Source of the DNA: BRH-c25 sp035627615 | GTDB lineage: Bacteria > Bacillota > Clostridia > Lutisporales > Lutisporaceae | Reading direction: 5' to 3' | Assembly (NCBI GenBank): GCA_035627615.1 | Contig: DASPLL010000026.1 | Coordinates: 79,999-143,998 of the forward strand | DNA length: 64,000 nt | Shown here: positions 25,686-35,095 of the stretch, one piece after another | Numbering within the stretch: position 1 is the stretch's first letter | Layout: each line of letters opens with the position of its first letter | Position numbers and translations under genes: made by a program | The notes under the pieces: generated by a model | Database searches by the model: none | What the model was told of the DNA's origin: nothing | What the model saw: the letters and a program-made list of their open reading frames with translations, nothing else

Positions 25686-26837
25686 TTATTCAGTCTCCAT
25701 TAACAGCTTATTTATAGCTTCAGTAGCGTCTATGTACGGCCTTATGGATTTATTCAAATTCATATCATTTATAACATTGCTAATGAAGGCCGACATGTCA
25801 ACTTCCTTAAACCAATCGCTCTTCTTAACCTCTTCTGGTATATAGGATAAATTCGTGGAATATACCTTTTCAATAAGCCCGCTTCTATGAAATTCCTCAA
25901 ATTTTCTGATACCCTCAGTAAAAAATGAAAAGGTCGTTGATACATAGATTTTTTGCGCCTTGCGTTTTTTTAATTCCAAGACGATATCAAATATTGATTC
26001 TCCGGAGGCTATCATATCATCGGTTATCAGAACATTTTGATTTTCAACGCATCTTCCCATATATTCATGCTGTATGATGGGGTTTTTACCGTTAATGACC
26101 TTTGAATAATCGCGGCGTTTGTAGAATAACCCTATGTCAACTCCCAGAACGCTGGAATAGTATATGGCTCTATCCATCCCACCGGTGTCAGGGCTTATAA
26201 CCAGCAATTTTGATTTATCCAGAAAAAGCTCCTGTTCTTCTTTAATGAGTGTTTTAACAATTTCATATGTAGGGTACAGATTTACAAAGGATAGTAAGGG
26301 GATTGCATTTTGTACATTGGGATCATGGGCGTCAAACGTAAGTATTTCGTGGACTCCCAGTCTTTCCAGCTCCTGGAGGGCTATTGCACAGTCAAGTGAT
26401 TCCCTGAGCTTTCTGCGGTGCTGCCTTCCCGAATACAGCAAAGGCATGATCACTGTAATTTTCTTTGCCCTTCCGCCTATTGCGGACAGTACTCTTTTGA
26501 TATCCTGGAAGTGTTCATCAGGACCTTTATGAGTGGTAATGCCGAACATATTATATGTGCAGCTGTAATTTCCCACATCGCATAATATGTATATATCCCT
26601 TCCCCTGCTGCTCTCATCCAGCACTACTTTCCCATCACCCGTGGAAAATCTGATCTCTTCTATTGGTAATATAAATGATCTGTTTGTAGCTTTTACCGTC
26701 TCTGAACTGTCGCTGGAAGCAGGATATCTAAGTTCCTGCAGATGTTTGTCAACCTTTTGCCCTAATCCCCTGCAGCTTTCCATCACTATCAGACCGATCT
26801 GTTTATTACCTTGTATGTTTATTGGTTCAATATGCAC
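25686..26837 (-). CDS. Ribose-phosphate pyrophosphokinase-like protein (divergent, N-terminally extended)
   Basis: 383 residues from GTG 26837, 8 nt after AGGAGG. The PRPP-synthetase fold is recognisable: MPLLYSGRQHRR (RQxR ATP loop), FDAHDPNVQNA (metal/ATP loop, with a divergent DPN), SPDTGGMDRA (ribose-5-phosphate region) and VLITDDMIASGESI (PRPP-binding loop). It is about 65 residues longer than the usual 315-320, mainly at the N-terminus. The organism would be expected to carry a canonical Prs elsewhere, so this may be a specialised paralogue of purine/pyrimidine salvage, in keeping with the nucleoside genes 2-8 kb away. Confidence 0.8.
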   Translation of the reverse strand: MHIEPINIQGNKQIGLIVMESCRGLGQKVDKHLQELRYPASSDSSETVKATNRSFILPIEEIRFSTGDGKVVLDESSRGRDIYILCDVGNYSCTYNMFGITTHKGPDEHFQDIKRVLSAIGGRAKKITVIMPLLYSGRQHRRKLRESLDCAIALQELERLGVHEILTFDAHDPNVQNAIPLLSFVNLYPTYEIVKTLIKEEQELFLDKSKLLVISPDTGGMDRAIYYSSVLGVDIGLFYKRRDYSKVINGKNPIIQHEYMGRCVENQNVLITDDMIASGESIFDIVLELKKRKAQKIYVSTTFSFFTEGIRKFEEFHRSGLIEKVYSTNLSYIPEEVKKSDWFKEVDMSAFISNVINDMNLNKSIRPYIDATEAINKLLMETE

Positions 26838-26901
26838 TATAATACGCCTCCTATCTTCAGCAGCTGTCATTGATGCCAGAGCTTTGATCCAATTAACAAT
26901 A

Positions 26902-26939
26902 ATACCCTGCTATGTAAATAATAACATAGCAGGGTATTG
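26902..26939. terminator. Terminator hairpin
   Basis: Perfect 15-bp inverted repeat AATACCCTGCTATGT (26902-26916)/complement (26925-26939), 8-nt loop. It lies between the NUDIX stop and the PRPP-synthetase-like start, so it probably ends the NUDIX transcript. Confidence 0.7.
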
Positions 26940-27029
26940 AAATTCAATGAAGCACAGCTCTAATCTGCCTTGCACCATATTCTACCCCTTGCAGACGAAT
27001 AGCCTCCCGTAGGATGTCGGATGCAAAAA

Positions 27030-27593
27030 TTATTTTGATAATGCTTCAATTTTAGTTATCATTTTTCCATATATTTTCTTCATATGAGGTTCATTTGAAT
27101 ATGTTTCTATTTCTTTTATAGGTATCCATTTAACACCACTATTCTCATCAGGCTTAACAACAAGTGGTTCTTTCTCATCGGCCTCTATTAAATAAGCAAC
27201 TGATATATGTAAATGTGGGGATACATACGTTCCTTTTTTTGTATGGCCTATCACAGGTATAATATCAAGTGATAAAATGTCCTCACTAACAGGAAAGATT
27301 CTCTTTATCCCTGTCTCCTCCTTTACCTCTTTAATTGCAGCATTCAATAAATCTTCCTCTCCGTCTGCATGTCCCCCTGTCCATGACCATGAATCAAATA
27401 TATTATGATAGACCATTAGAACTTTATTCCTATTCTTATTTATTACAAATGCTGAACTTGTTACATGTGCTATTGGGTTATCCCTTGTTAAGACATCATC
27501 AAACATCTCCAAGCATTTGATAGTTAGTTCTTTATCTTTTTCTTCTTGTTCATTGCAAACCATATATTTTTTTATTGGTTCAATCCAATTCAT
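27030..27593 (-). CDS. NUDIX hydrolase
   Basis: 187 residues with a NUDIX box GGHADGEEDLLNAAIKEVKEETGI; the usual Arg of REUxEE is Lys here. NUDIX enzymes cleave nucleoside diphosphates linked to another group. An upstream segment (INKNRNKVLMVYHNIFDSWSWTGG) matches the strand leading into the box. Substrate unknown; the closeness of nucleotide-salvage genes is suggestive only. Confidence 0.88.
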   Translation of the reverse strand: MNWIEPIKKYMVCNEQEEKDKELTIKCLEMFDDVLTRDNPIAHVTSSAFVINKNRNKVLMVYHNIFDSWSWTGGHADGEEDLLNAAIKEVKEETGIKRIFPVSEDILSLDIIPVIGHTKKGTYVSPHLHISVAYLIEADEKEPLVVKPDENSGVKWIPIKEIETYSNEPHMKKIYGKMITKIEALSK

Positions 27594-27619
27594 ACTCTAT
27601 TCCTACTTTCATAACTAAA

Positions 27620-27634
27620 AGCCTGGCACTTATA
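27620..27634. repeat. Short dispersed repeat AGCCTGGCACTTATA, copy 1
   Basis: The identical 15-mer occurs at 56131-56145. Its complement contains GTGCCAGG, also found in the IS1182-like end at 55358. It may be an insertion-sequence or REP scar. Confidence 0.4.
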
Positions 27635-27691
27635 GAATTATTAAAAGTCTACTAATACAGTACTCTAATTGGAAATTTATTCCTGACAACA

Positions 27692-27708
27692 TAGACTATA
27701 TTAGTCTA
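27692..27708. repeat. 17-bp palindrome at the end of the GntR gene
   Basis: TAGACTA-TAT-TAGTCTA overlaps the stop codon of the GntR gene. It could be a small terminator stem or a regulator site; a partial copy AGTCTACTAATAC lies at ~27649. Confidence 0.35.
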
Positions 27709-28473
27709 CTTCCGATTTAAAAAGAACTCATAATACTCTGTCCTAAAATAGGATTTTGCTCTTATAATAGCAACTCCTTCATTCGAATACATTATCTCAT
27801 CAAAACAAAGCAATTTATCATCTGGTGGCACGTTAAGCTTTTTGGCTATGAAGTCTCTTACACTGACAACTCTTATGTTAGTCAGTATATTAGATATATT
27901 ATTCTCAATATAGTTATGAATAAAATCCATTAATTTAACCTTGTCGTTAAGATCAACCTCAAAACCGCCAATATTATCATACCTGATAAACAAAGTTGAA
28001 TAACATACATTCTGTTCCTTTATTCTGTAAGTAAATTCGAACAGAACCAATAGCTTAGAGCTATCCATACTTAATATTTCCTGCATTTTTTTTGTAGCAG
28101 CCCTGAAATCTACGTTAACCAAAATATCATCATACTTTTCTATGTTAAAGCGAAGCGGCGCATGGAAAACTCCTTCAAGACCCTCCTCTATCTTCGCTTT
28201 ACTGCTGGTTACAAAATTACCTTTGCCTTGCCTATTGTAAATAAGACCATCCTCTTGTAAAAGCAATAATGCCTGACGCAACGTTCCCCTGCTTACGTTT
28301 AACTGCTTGGCTAATGTATATTCACCAGGCAGCTTTGCACCATTTTTAAAAGTTCCTTCTTTTATCATGTTTAATATGTCGCCATACACTGAAATATACA
28401 GTGGAGCCTTTACTTTCCTGTTTTTTAATAAATCCTTACTTTTCTCCATGCTTTTATCATTATCCATATCCAT
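27706..28473 (-). CDS. GntR-family regulator (HutC/UTRA type)
   Basis: 255 residues. N-terminal winged helix (APLYISVYGDILNMIKEG...KLPGEYTLAKQLNVSRGTLRQALLLLQEDGLIYNRQGKGNFV) followed by a C-terminal UTRA ligand-binding domain. Two close ATG codons (28473, 28467) compete; the ribosome binding site is weak (AAGAGAGAG). It is 66 nt downstream of the uridine phosphorylase gene on the same strand, so the regulator is probably cotranscribed with, and controls, the nucleoside uptake block. Confidence 0.88.
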   Translation of the reverse strand: MDMDNDKSMEKSKDLLKNRKVKAPLYISVYGDILNMIKEGTFKNGAKLPGEYTLAKQLNVSRGTLRQALLLLQEDGLIYNRQGKGNFVTSSKAKIEEGLEGVFHAPLRFNIEKYDDILVNVDFRAATKKMQEILSMDSSKLLVLFEFTYRIKEQNVCYSTLFIRYDNIGGFEVDLNDKVKLMDFIHNYIENNISNILTNIRVVSVRDFIAKKLNVPPDDKLLCFDEIMYSNEGVAIIRAKSYFRTEYYEFFLNRK

Positions 28474-28539
28474 CTCTCTCTTAAAATAAATTTATAAGTC
28501 TTTCCATTAGCTTTACGCAGCAAAGGTTTTACACTAAAA

Positions 28540-29313
28540 TTATTCTTGCTTTAACTGGTCCATTTTAATTATTTGTCTTAAGGCCTCGATTGCTGTTTCA
28601 ATTGCCCTTTTTTCAGTATCTGCAGGGTATATTTTTTTATCATCGCTATATTCTTTGTAATTTGTAGCAGAAACTAACACAGTGCCTACCCTTAAGCCTA
28701 GAGTAGCTGCTACGAGAAATAATGTAGCTGCTTCCATTTCCGTACATATCGCTCCTCCCATCTGATAGGCATTCCACTTAGCTGCCAGCTCATAACCTAC
28801 AGGTTTTTTCTCAGGTTCAATCTGTGTATAAAAAGAATCCCTCGTTGTACATATTCCGACATAATAATTATAACCTAATTTTTCAGCCGCCTTTTCCAAT
28901 GCCTTAAGTATTTCATAGTCTGGCACTGCCGGAAACTCAATGGGCAAATAGTGTCTGCCGGTTCCCTCCATTCTGACGGCAGCACTTGGAATAACCACAT
29001 CACCAATTTCAACCTTTTTTGAAGTTGATGCACAGGTTCCTACCCTGATAAATGTATCTGCTCCAATTCTAGCTAGTTCTTCCATGCATATTGCTGAAGA
29101 AGGCCCCCCCATTCCGGTTGATGTTACAGAGACCTTTATCCCGTCAAGGTATCCGGTATATGTTGTATGCTCTCTATTCTGTGCTACTTTCTCGTAGTTA
29201 TCAAGATATTGAGCGATTTTTATGCACCTGTCCGGATTTCCCGGAAGAAATACATATCTTCCTATATCCCCTTCTCCAACTCCTATATGAAGCATTTTCT
29301 TTTTATCAGACAT
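28540..29313 (-). CDS. udp: Uridine phosphorylase-like nucleoside phosphorylase
   Basis: 257 residues, PNP/UDP phosphorylase family. The phosphate-binding LPGNPDRCIKIA and MGGPSSAICMEELARIGADTFIRVGTCAS segments and the nucleoside-site TEMEAATLF motif match uridine phosphorylase more closely than purine nucleoside phosphorylase. It cleaves uridine with phosphate to uracil and ribose-1-phosphate in the cytoplasm. AGGAGGT precedes the ATG. It is within the BMP-type nucleoside importer block, giving a coherent uptake-and-cleavage pathway. Confidence 0.85.
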   Translation of the reverse strand: MSDKKKMLHIGVGEGDIGRYVFLPGNPDRCIKIAQYLDNYEKVAQNREHTTYTGYLDGIKVSVTSTGMGGPSSAICMEELARIGADTFIRVGTCASTSKKVEIGDVVIPSAAVRMEGTGRHYLPIEFPAVPDYEILKALEKAAEKLGYNYYVGICTTRDSFYTQIEPEKKPVGYELAAKWNAYQMGGAICTEMEAATLFLVAATLGLRVGTVLVSATNYKEYSDDKKIYPADTEKRAIETAIEALRQIIKMDQLKQE

Positions 29314-29361
29314 ATTTGCTACCTCCTAAAATTATAATATATTTAAGTATAAATTTTAATA

Positions 29362-29985
29362 CTATATAACTTCTTTTTTGCGGATAAGTTTGAATAAGCT
29401 TTGGTTTTTTATCAGCTTTAATGTATTTTCAATGATAGGTCCTGTAAAGACTACCCCTATGATTGTACCTATTCCTACATGACCTCCAAGCAGGAAGCCT
29501 ATAATAATAAGACATAAATCCATTACTATTCTCACCCACTTAATGTCCTTTTTTAGCCTTAAGTGGAGTATTATCATCAATGCATCTATAGGACCCTCAC
29601 CCAGACCTGCACATACATAAAGCGCCAGTCCAACTCCAAATAAAAATACTCCCAGTCCAAGTATTATATACGCTGAAATCATACTTTCAGGATTTAACCA
29701 GTTCCATTCCATAAAAACGTCCATCAGAAACCCTACTAATATTGCATGTATAATGGTACCTAATCCCAGTCTTTTTCTATCAACAAAGAAAACTATTATG
29801 ATCAGACTGAACATTATAAATTGTGAAGCCCTTCCTACAGATATCCCCAATACTTTCGAAGTGCCTTCCGTAAATACAGTCAGCGGGTTTGCGCCAAGGC
29901 CGCTTTTTAAATACAGGACTATACCCAGGCTCATTATCACTAGTCCAACAATCACTAATGGAATCTTTTTCAAATTTTCAATCAT
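29362..29985 (-). CDS. YczE/YyaS/YitT-family integral membrane protein
   Basis: 207 residues from ATG 29985 (AAAGGA 9 nt upstream). Five to six hydrophobic segments. The family motifs GIVLYLKSGLGANPLTVF and LYVCAGLGEGPIDALM are seen. YczE-type proteins are of poorly defined function. It is wedged between the nucleoside permease (26-nt gap) and uridine phosphorylase, so it may take part in nucleoside or base handling. Confidence 0.78.
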   Translation of the reverse strand: MIENLKKIPLVIVGLVIMSLGIVLYLKSGLGANPLTVFTEGTSKVLGISVGRASQFIMFSLIIIVFFVDRKRLGLGTIIHAILVGFLMDVFMEWNWLNPESMISAYIILGLGVFLFGVGLALYVCAGLGEGPIDALMIILHLRLKKDIKWVRIVMDLCLIIIGFLLGGHVGIGTIIGVVFTGPIIENTLKLIKNQSLFKLIRKKEVI

Positions 29986-30011
29986 TGTGCTTTTTCCTTT
30001 ACGCATTTATA

Positions 30012-30926
30012 TCAATCTATTTTTCCAAGAGCCTCCGGTTCTTTGGACTTTTTGCCTACCGCAAGCAATACCATCAGGGTAACGACATATGGGATCATTT
30101 GAATAAATTTATCAGGTATATTAACTTCCAGCAGGTAGAATCTGATTGATTGTCCGAATGCAAAAACCAAGCTTGCCAGCAATGATCCAATTGGGTTCCA
30201 GCCTCCAAATATATTGGCGGCCAAACCCATAAAGCCTCTCCCCGATACCATATCAACAACAAATAGGTTGTTTTGTGATATAGATAAATATGAACCTCCA
30301 AGCCCTGCCAGGCATCCACTGATAATGACCGCAATATACTTGTATTTATTAACGTTTATCCCTGCAGTCTGTGCTGACCGTGGATAATCACCTATAGCTC
30401 TCAATCTCAATCCAATTTTTGTTTTGTAAATAATAATCCAGGCTATTGTTACAGCAGCGATTGCGTAAAATAGGTACGGAGACTGTTTATCAAATATTCC
30501 GCCTATAAACGGTATTTTGTTTAAAAGGGGAATAGTTATAGTCGGCACAGTAGCAACTGAAGAACTCATACCTTCGTTCTTCCATATAATCTTTAGGAGA
30601 ACCGGTGTCAGCCCTGCAGCCATCATGTTTATTCCGACACCGCTGACTGCCTGCTGGGCTTTGAACCTGATTGAGAACAATCCATGCAGGCCTCCCACCA
30701 AACCTCCGGCTATGATGGAAAAAACAACACCAAACCAGGGCATCCCGGTAACGTACACACCTAAAACACCTGCAAAAGCCCCCATAAGCATCATGCCTTC
30801 AAGCCCGAGGTTTATTATCCCGCTCCGCTCAGAAATAGTTCCCCCCAAAGCTGCAAGAGCAATAGGTATGGCTAACTGAACCGTTAGTGCAAATAAATTA
30901 TTTAGGGTGAATCCCAGATGTTCCAT
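30012..30926 (-). CDS. Nucleoside (BMP-type) ABC transporter permease, NupQ-like
   Basis: 304 residues, BPD_transp_2 family. Signature GGTISERSGIINLGLEGMMLMGAF near the N-terminus is characteristic of the second permease of YufNOPQ/nupNOPQ-type nucleoside importers. About eight helices. It starts immediately at the stop of the preceding permease gene (TAGATGG). Confidence 0.87.
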   Translation of the reverse strand: MEHLGFTLNNLFALTVQLAIPIALAALGGTISERSGIINLGLEGMMLMGAFAGVLGVYVTGMPWFGVVFSIIAGGLVGGLHGLFSIRFKAQQAVSGVGINMMAAGLTPVLLKIIWKNEGMSSSVATVPTITIPLLNKIPFIGGIFDKQSPYLFYAIAAVTIAWIIIYKTKIGLRLRAIGDYPRSAQTAGINVNKYKYIAVIISGCLAGLGGSYLSISQNNLFVVDMVSGRGFMGLAANIFGGWNPIGSLLASLVFAFGQSIRFYLLEVNIPDKFIQMIPYVVTLMVLLAVGKKSKEPEALGKID

Positions 30927-31976
30927 CTATACGTGCTCCTTCCTCAATGAAAATACCTTTATTATCTCAGGGGCTGCAACAAATAGGATTACTAAACTCT
31001 GTATAACCATAACCATGTTTGAGGAAATGGAAGTAAGCCTGTCCATACGAAGCGCGCCTGCATCAAGTATCCCGAACAGCAATGCCGTGAGAATTACTCC
31101 GAAGGGGTGATTTCTCCCCAAAATTGCTACTGCAATTCCTGTGAATCCATAGGAAGGTGAAAAGCCTTCAATAAACCTATAATACTTCCCAAGCACTTCG
31201 CATAACCCTGCTAATGCAGCTATTCCTCCGCTAATAGCCATTGCAATTATCATGCTCTTTCCCGGATTGATTCCCGCCGCCTCTCCGGCGGAAGCATTGG
31301 AGCCGACAGCTCTGAGCCTGAATCCGAGGGATGTTTTCCACAGCAATAAATATGCAATAATTATAACCGCAATTGCAATAAACAGTGATGTTGTAAGCTG
31401 TGTATTAGGTACAAGCTTTGTGAGTCTTGCGGCTTCTGATATTATTTTTGTTTGAGCAACATTACCCTCTGCCTTTAAGGGGTCATTAACTAAATACGAT
31501 GTGAACAGTATGGCTATATAGTTTAGCATAATGGATACAATTACTTCATTGATTCCATGCCTTGCCTTAATATATCCCGGAATACTTCCCCAAACTCCTC
31601 CCGTGACTATACCTGCCAGAAGTATCAGAGGAATTATGACAAGCTTGCCGGCGTTAGGAAGAGCTAATGCTACCGATATCCCTGCCATGGCACCCAAGTG
31701 GAGCTGACCTTCAACACCGATATTGAATAATCCGGATCTTAATGCAACTGAGACTGCCAATCCTGTAAATATGAGAGGCACTGTTTTGCTAAGAGTATTG
31801 GCAACTGCACGAGTCGAACCTAATGCCCCTTCTATCAGGGCTGTATACACTTTAATTGGTGACTCTCCAAGTATGAGAATAAGTATCGACCCTATCACGA
31901 AGGCCAATAATATTGCGAAAAATGAAAAACTTATATCTTTTAGAGGTTTAGCCATTAAACCATGCTTCTTATCCAT
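30927..31976 (-). CDS. Nucleoside (BMP-type) ABC transporter permease, NupP-like
   Basis: 349 residues from ATG 31976, placed 8 nt from GGAGG. BPD_transp_2 family with the family-specific segments RSGLFNIGVEGQLHLGAMAG and RAVGSNASAGEAAGINPGKSM. It pairs with the downstream permease as the heterodimeric channel. Confidence 0.87.
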   Translation of the reverse strand: MDKKHGLMAKPLKDISFSFFAILLAFVIGSILILILGESPIKVYTALIEGALGSTRAVANTLSKTVPLIFTGLAVSVALRSGLFNIGVEGQLHLGAMAGISVALALPNAGKLVIIPLILLAGIVTGGVWGSIPGYIKARHGINEVIVSIMLNYIAILFTSYLVNDPLKAEGNVAQTKIISEAARLTKLVPNTQLTTSLFIAIAVIIIAYLLLWKTSLGFRLRAVGSNASAGEAAGINPGKSMIIAMAISGGIAALAGLCEVLGKYYRFIEGFSPSYGFTGIAVAILGRNHPFGVILTALLFGILDAGALRMDRLTSISSNMVMVIQSLVILFVAAPEIIKVFSLRKEHV

Positions 31977-31988
31977 CAACATCTCCTC

Positions 31989-33476
31989 CTAGTGCTGCCC
32001 GGCCATTAACAGTCCAATTTCAAAACGATCCAAAGCTCCGGATTCAGTTATGGAGCGTACCTCTCCTTCATACAGCACTGCTATACGATCACTCAAACTC
32101 ATTATTTCCGACAACTCAGCTGATATCAAAAGTATTGCTTTCCCTTCACTGCGCAGCTTCAGCAATGTTTTATGCACATATTCTATCGCACCGATATCAA
32201 GACCCCGTGCAGGCTGTGCTGCAATTATCAGCTTCGGATCCTGGCTGATTTCCCTGCTCAGGATTACCTTCTGCTGATTCCCTCCTGATAAGTTTCCAAT
32301 GCTGTCTTCACAGTCACTTACCTTTATTTCATAGGATTCTATCATGTTAAGACTGTGTTTTTTCAATGCCTCTTCCTGTATGATTCCTTTCTTTACAAAG
32401 GGCTCATTAGTATGATACCCGAGCAGATAGTTCTCCTTCACCGTGAAGTTTGGAAGCATTGCCCTTTTGTGCCTGTCCGACGGAATATATGCAATTCCAA
32501 GTTCCTTCCTCTCTTTTGTCGGAAGTCTTGTTATATCAGCCCCATCAAAAAAAATTCTTCCTGATTTAAGCTGCCTTATGCCCATTATGGCTTCTTCCAG
32601 TTCCAGCTGCCCGTTTCCGTCCACACCGGCAATTCCGAGTATTTCTCCTTCACGCACATCCAAATCCACAGCTTTTCCTGCCTTATCCAAAAGCGTTACT
32701 TCCTTCAGCGACAGCATAATTCTCCCTGGCTCCCTGGGCTCTCTATACAAGTTAAGATTAACATCTCTTCCTACCATATACCTTGCAAGCTCTTCCGCAT
32801 TCGTCTCCGTTTTCCTGACAGTCACTATATTCCTGCCTTTTCTCAGTACAGTCACGCTATCTGCAATCTCCATGGTCTCATTAAGCTTATGAGTAATAAA
32901 AACAATAGTTTTACCGGAGCTTTTAAGCTGGGACAGAATTTTAAACAGCTCTTCTACCTCCTGGGGGGTAAGTACAGCCGTAGGCTCATCCAGTATTATT
33001 ATGTCTGCCCCTCTATATAGAGTTTTTAATATTTCTACCCGCTGCTTCATACCAACGGACAAATCACTTACCTTTTGATTTATATCAAGTTTGAACCCAT
33101 AGTCTTTGACTAAAGCTTCCACAATATTAGCATTTTCTTTATTGTCTACAAAAAATCTTCCCGCTTCTTTGCCAAGAATTATATTTTCCAGGACAGTCAT
33201 CTGATTTACAAGCATAAAGTGCTGGTGAACCATTCCTATGCCGTTCCTGTATGCATCCTTCGGACTTTTAACTCTGCTCGGACTTCCATTTATGAAGATC
33301 TCTCCTGCATCGGCATCGTATATGCCAAATAAAATGTTCATTAGTGTAGTCTTTCCTGTACCATTTTCACCAACTAAACAATGTATTTCCTGTTTCGTAA
33401 CTTGAAAGTTGATTTTGTCATTTGCAAGCACACCTGGGAATCGTTTGGTAATATTCTTCATTTCTATTGCAAACAC
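31989..33476 (-). CDS. Nucleoside ABC transporter ATP-binding protein with two ATPase domains, NupO-like
   Basis: 495 residues, GTG start 10 nt after AGGAGG. Two tandem ABC domains as in ribose/nucleoside importers. The first has Walker A GENGTGKTT, signature LSVGMKQRVEILK and Walker B IIILDEP. The second has a degenerate P-loop (GVDGNGQ) and a good signature LSGGNQQK, with AAQPARGLD in place of a canonical Walker B. This asymmetry is normal for the family. Confidence 0.9.
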   Translation of the reverse strand: MFAIEMKNITKRFPGVLANDKINFQVTKQEIHCLVGENGTGKTTLMNILFGIYDADAGEIFINGSPSRVKSPKDAYRNGIGMVHQHFMLVNQMTVLENIILGKEAGRFFVDNKENANIVEALVKDYGFKLDINQKVSDLSVGMKQRVEILKTLYRGADIIILDEPTAVLTPQEVEELFKILSQLKSSGKTIVFITHKLNETMEIADSVTVLRKGRNIVTVRKTETNAEELARYMVGRDVNLNLYREPREPGRIMLSLKEVTLLDKAGKAVDLDVREGEILGIAGVDGNGQLELEEAIMGIRQLKSGRIFFDGADITRLPTKERKELGIAYIPSDRHKRAMLPNFTVKENYLLGYHTNEPFVKKGIIQEEALKKHSLNMIESYEIKVSDCEDSIGNLSGGNQQKVILSREISQDPKLIIAAQPARGLDIGAIEYVHKTLLKLRSEGKAILLISAELSEIMSLSDRIAVLYEGEVRSITESGALDRFEIGLLMAGQH

Positions 33477-33656
33477 ACTGCACCGTCCTCCTAGCAGCTA
33501 ACAGTTCTTAGCCTGAGTAGCTTTGTATTGGCAGTTCCTGAAGCTTTAGCTATACACATGCCACTCTGAGCGCAGCGAAGAGTCTTTTATATGCTTCACT
33601 GCGTTCATTATGGCAACCATATATATTTGTGCTATCTTGTAGTACTTGCTCCAGTT

Positions 33657-34751
33657 TTACTGGTTATACTGATTTTTTTCGACAAAAGCATTAACATCTT
33701 CGATTTTTTCCGGTATCGCAATTTCCCCTGTTGAGATTTTTTCTTTAATGCTTTCCACAATATCGACAATCTCCTGATTTACCTTTATATTGCTTCCTTC
33801 AAGGGTATAGCCTACTCCGCCTTCTTTTATGCCAAGAGTATGTGTACCTCCCTGGAATTTATCGTCAACTACATCTTTTATCACTGAGTATGCAGCACTA
33901 TCAACCAATTTGAGCATACTTGCCATAATATGATCCGGATCTGTGCCATTCTGGTTTGAGTTTACGCCTATTGCTATGAAATCTTTTTCCTTTGCAGCTT
34001 GGAAAAGACCTACTCCTGATCCTCCTGCGGCATGATAAATTATATCTGCTCCCTTTTGATTCATTGTACCTGATATCACTTTTGCATTTGTAGGATCATT
34101 AAAGCTACCCGCATAGTCAGACATGATTTTATTGTCTTTATTTACATACCTGACACCGGCTTCAAAACCGGCATTAAACTTTCTGATAACAGGGCTGTCT
34201 ACTCCGCCAATAAAACCAAAGGTTTTATTATTGGACAGTCTGCTGTCTATTCCTTTTTCCTTGGCCAAAGCAGCCAATACACCAACTAAAAATGAGCCTT
34301 CATTATCCTTTGAGACATATGAAGATACATTTGGCAGATCAATTGTTGCATCAATCATGGCATATTTCTGTTCGGGGTATTGGGCAGCTACTCTTTTTAA
34401 TGCATCAACCTGCTCAAATCCGATACAGATTATCAAGTCATATTCTCCGGAGCCAGACATTTCATCCTGTACAATTTCTTCATCGGATACGGACTTCGGT
34501 TCAACATAGTCATATTCTATACCAAGTTCCTTTTCTGCCCTTTTGACTCCTTCATATACAAGATCGTTGAATGATTGGCCTCCAAGCCCTGCAGTTGTAA
34601 AAACGATCCCAATTTTCGCCTTCTCTTCCTCTTTAACCACCGGTTCCTGCTTTTCCGGACTGCTTGCCTCTTTTACGTTTGTACAACCTGAAAGCATTGT
34701 AAGTACAACTACTAGAGCAATAAAGATGCTGAAAACGCCCCTTTTTTTCAT
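33657..34751 (-). CDS. BMP-family nucleoside-binding lipoprotein, NupN/BmpA-like
   Basis: 364 residues. Lipoprotein signal with lipobox LSGC (Cys23), then a periplasmic-binding-protein type 1 fold of the Bmp family (IGIVFTTAGLGGQSFND; FGFIGGVDSPVIRKFNAGFEAG; YHAAGGSGVGLFQAA). Members bind purine or pyrimidine nucleosides. GGGAGG precedes the ATG. A 180-nt gap to the ATPase gene contains a short ACTCT/AGAGT stem. Confidence 0.9.
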   Translation of the reverse strand: MKKRGVFSIFIALVVVLTMLSGCTNVKEASSPEKQEPVVKEEEKAKIGIVFTTAGLGGQSFNDLVYEGVKRAEKELGIEYDYVEPKSVSDEEIVQDEMSGSGEYDLIICIGFEQVDALKRVAAQYPEQKYAMIDATIDLPNVSSYVSKDNEGSFLVGVLAALAKEKGIDSRLSNNKTFGFIGGVDSPVIRKFNAGFEAGVRYVNKDNKIMSDYAGSFNDPTNAKVISGTMNQKGADIIYHAAGGSGVGLFQAAKEKDFIAIGVNSNQNGTDPDHIMASMLKLVDSAAYSVIKDVVDDKFQGGTHTLGIKEGGVGYTLEGSNIKVNQEIVDIVESIKEKISTGEIAIPEKIEDVNAFVEKNQYNQ

Positions 34752-35095
34752 AAATATTCCTCCCTTAAAATGATTTATTTAGTCAGTTGCAGAGCTCTGC
34801 AACTGTTGGGGACCCTTGATCTAAAATTTATTTCCATAATTTTATATACTTGTCCATAGTCATTATAAATTTGTCCGCACATTAAACCAACTTGTACAAC
34901 AAGTTAATTTAATTATATGACAACCGTTTAATAATGTAAAGCTTTAATAAAATTCTTTTCATTAAAAAAACAAAGGTGTAACCCTGTCCTGATTACACCA
35001 TTCACTGATATATGTAATTTACCATCATAAAGCAGAATACCTTCAGTTCCGCCTTAATAGCATTATTTACCGCGGCACCCCCGGCAACCGCTCCC
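34752..35095. promoter_or_regulatory. Intergenic region between bmpA and the GH31 gene, with a 17-bp palindrome (34889-34905)
   Basis: AACTTGT-ACA-ACAAGTT (34889-34905) lies 138 nt upstream of the bmpA start. A palindrome of this size suits a dimeric GntR regulator, and the GntR gene closes the same block. A second hairpin GTTGCAGAG/CTCTGCAAC lies at ~34785-34802 between the palindrome and the gene. No riboswitch was recognised. Confidence 0.45.
34975..34999 (-). terminator. Terminator after the GH31 gene
   Basis: GGTGTAA (34975-34981)/TTACACC (34993-34999) followed on the minus strand by TTTGTTTTTTT. A classic intrinsic terminator closing the xyloside operon. Confidence 0.8.
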
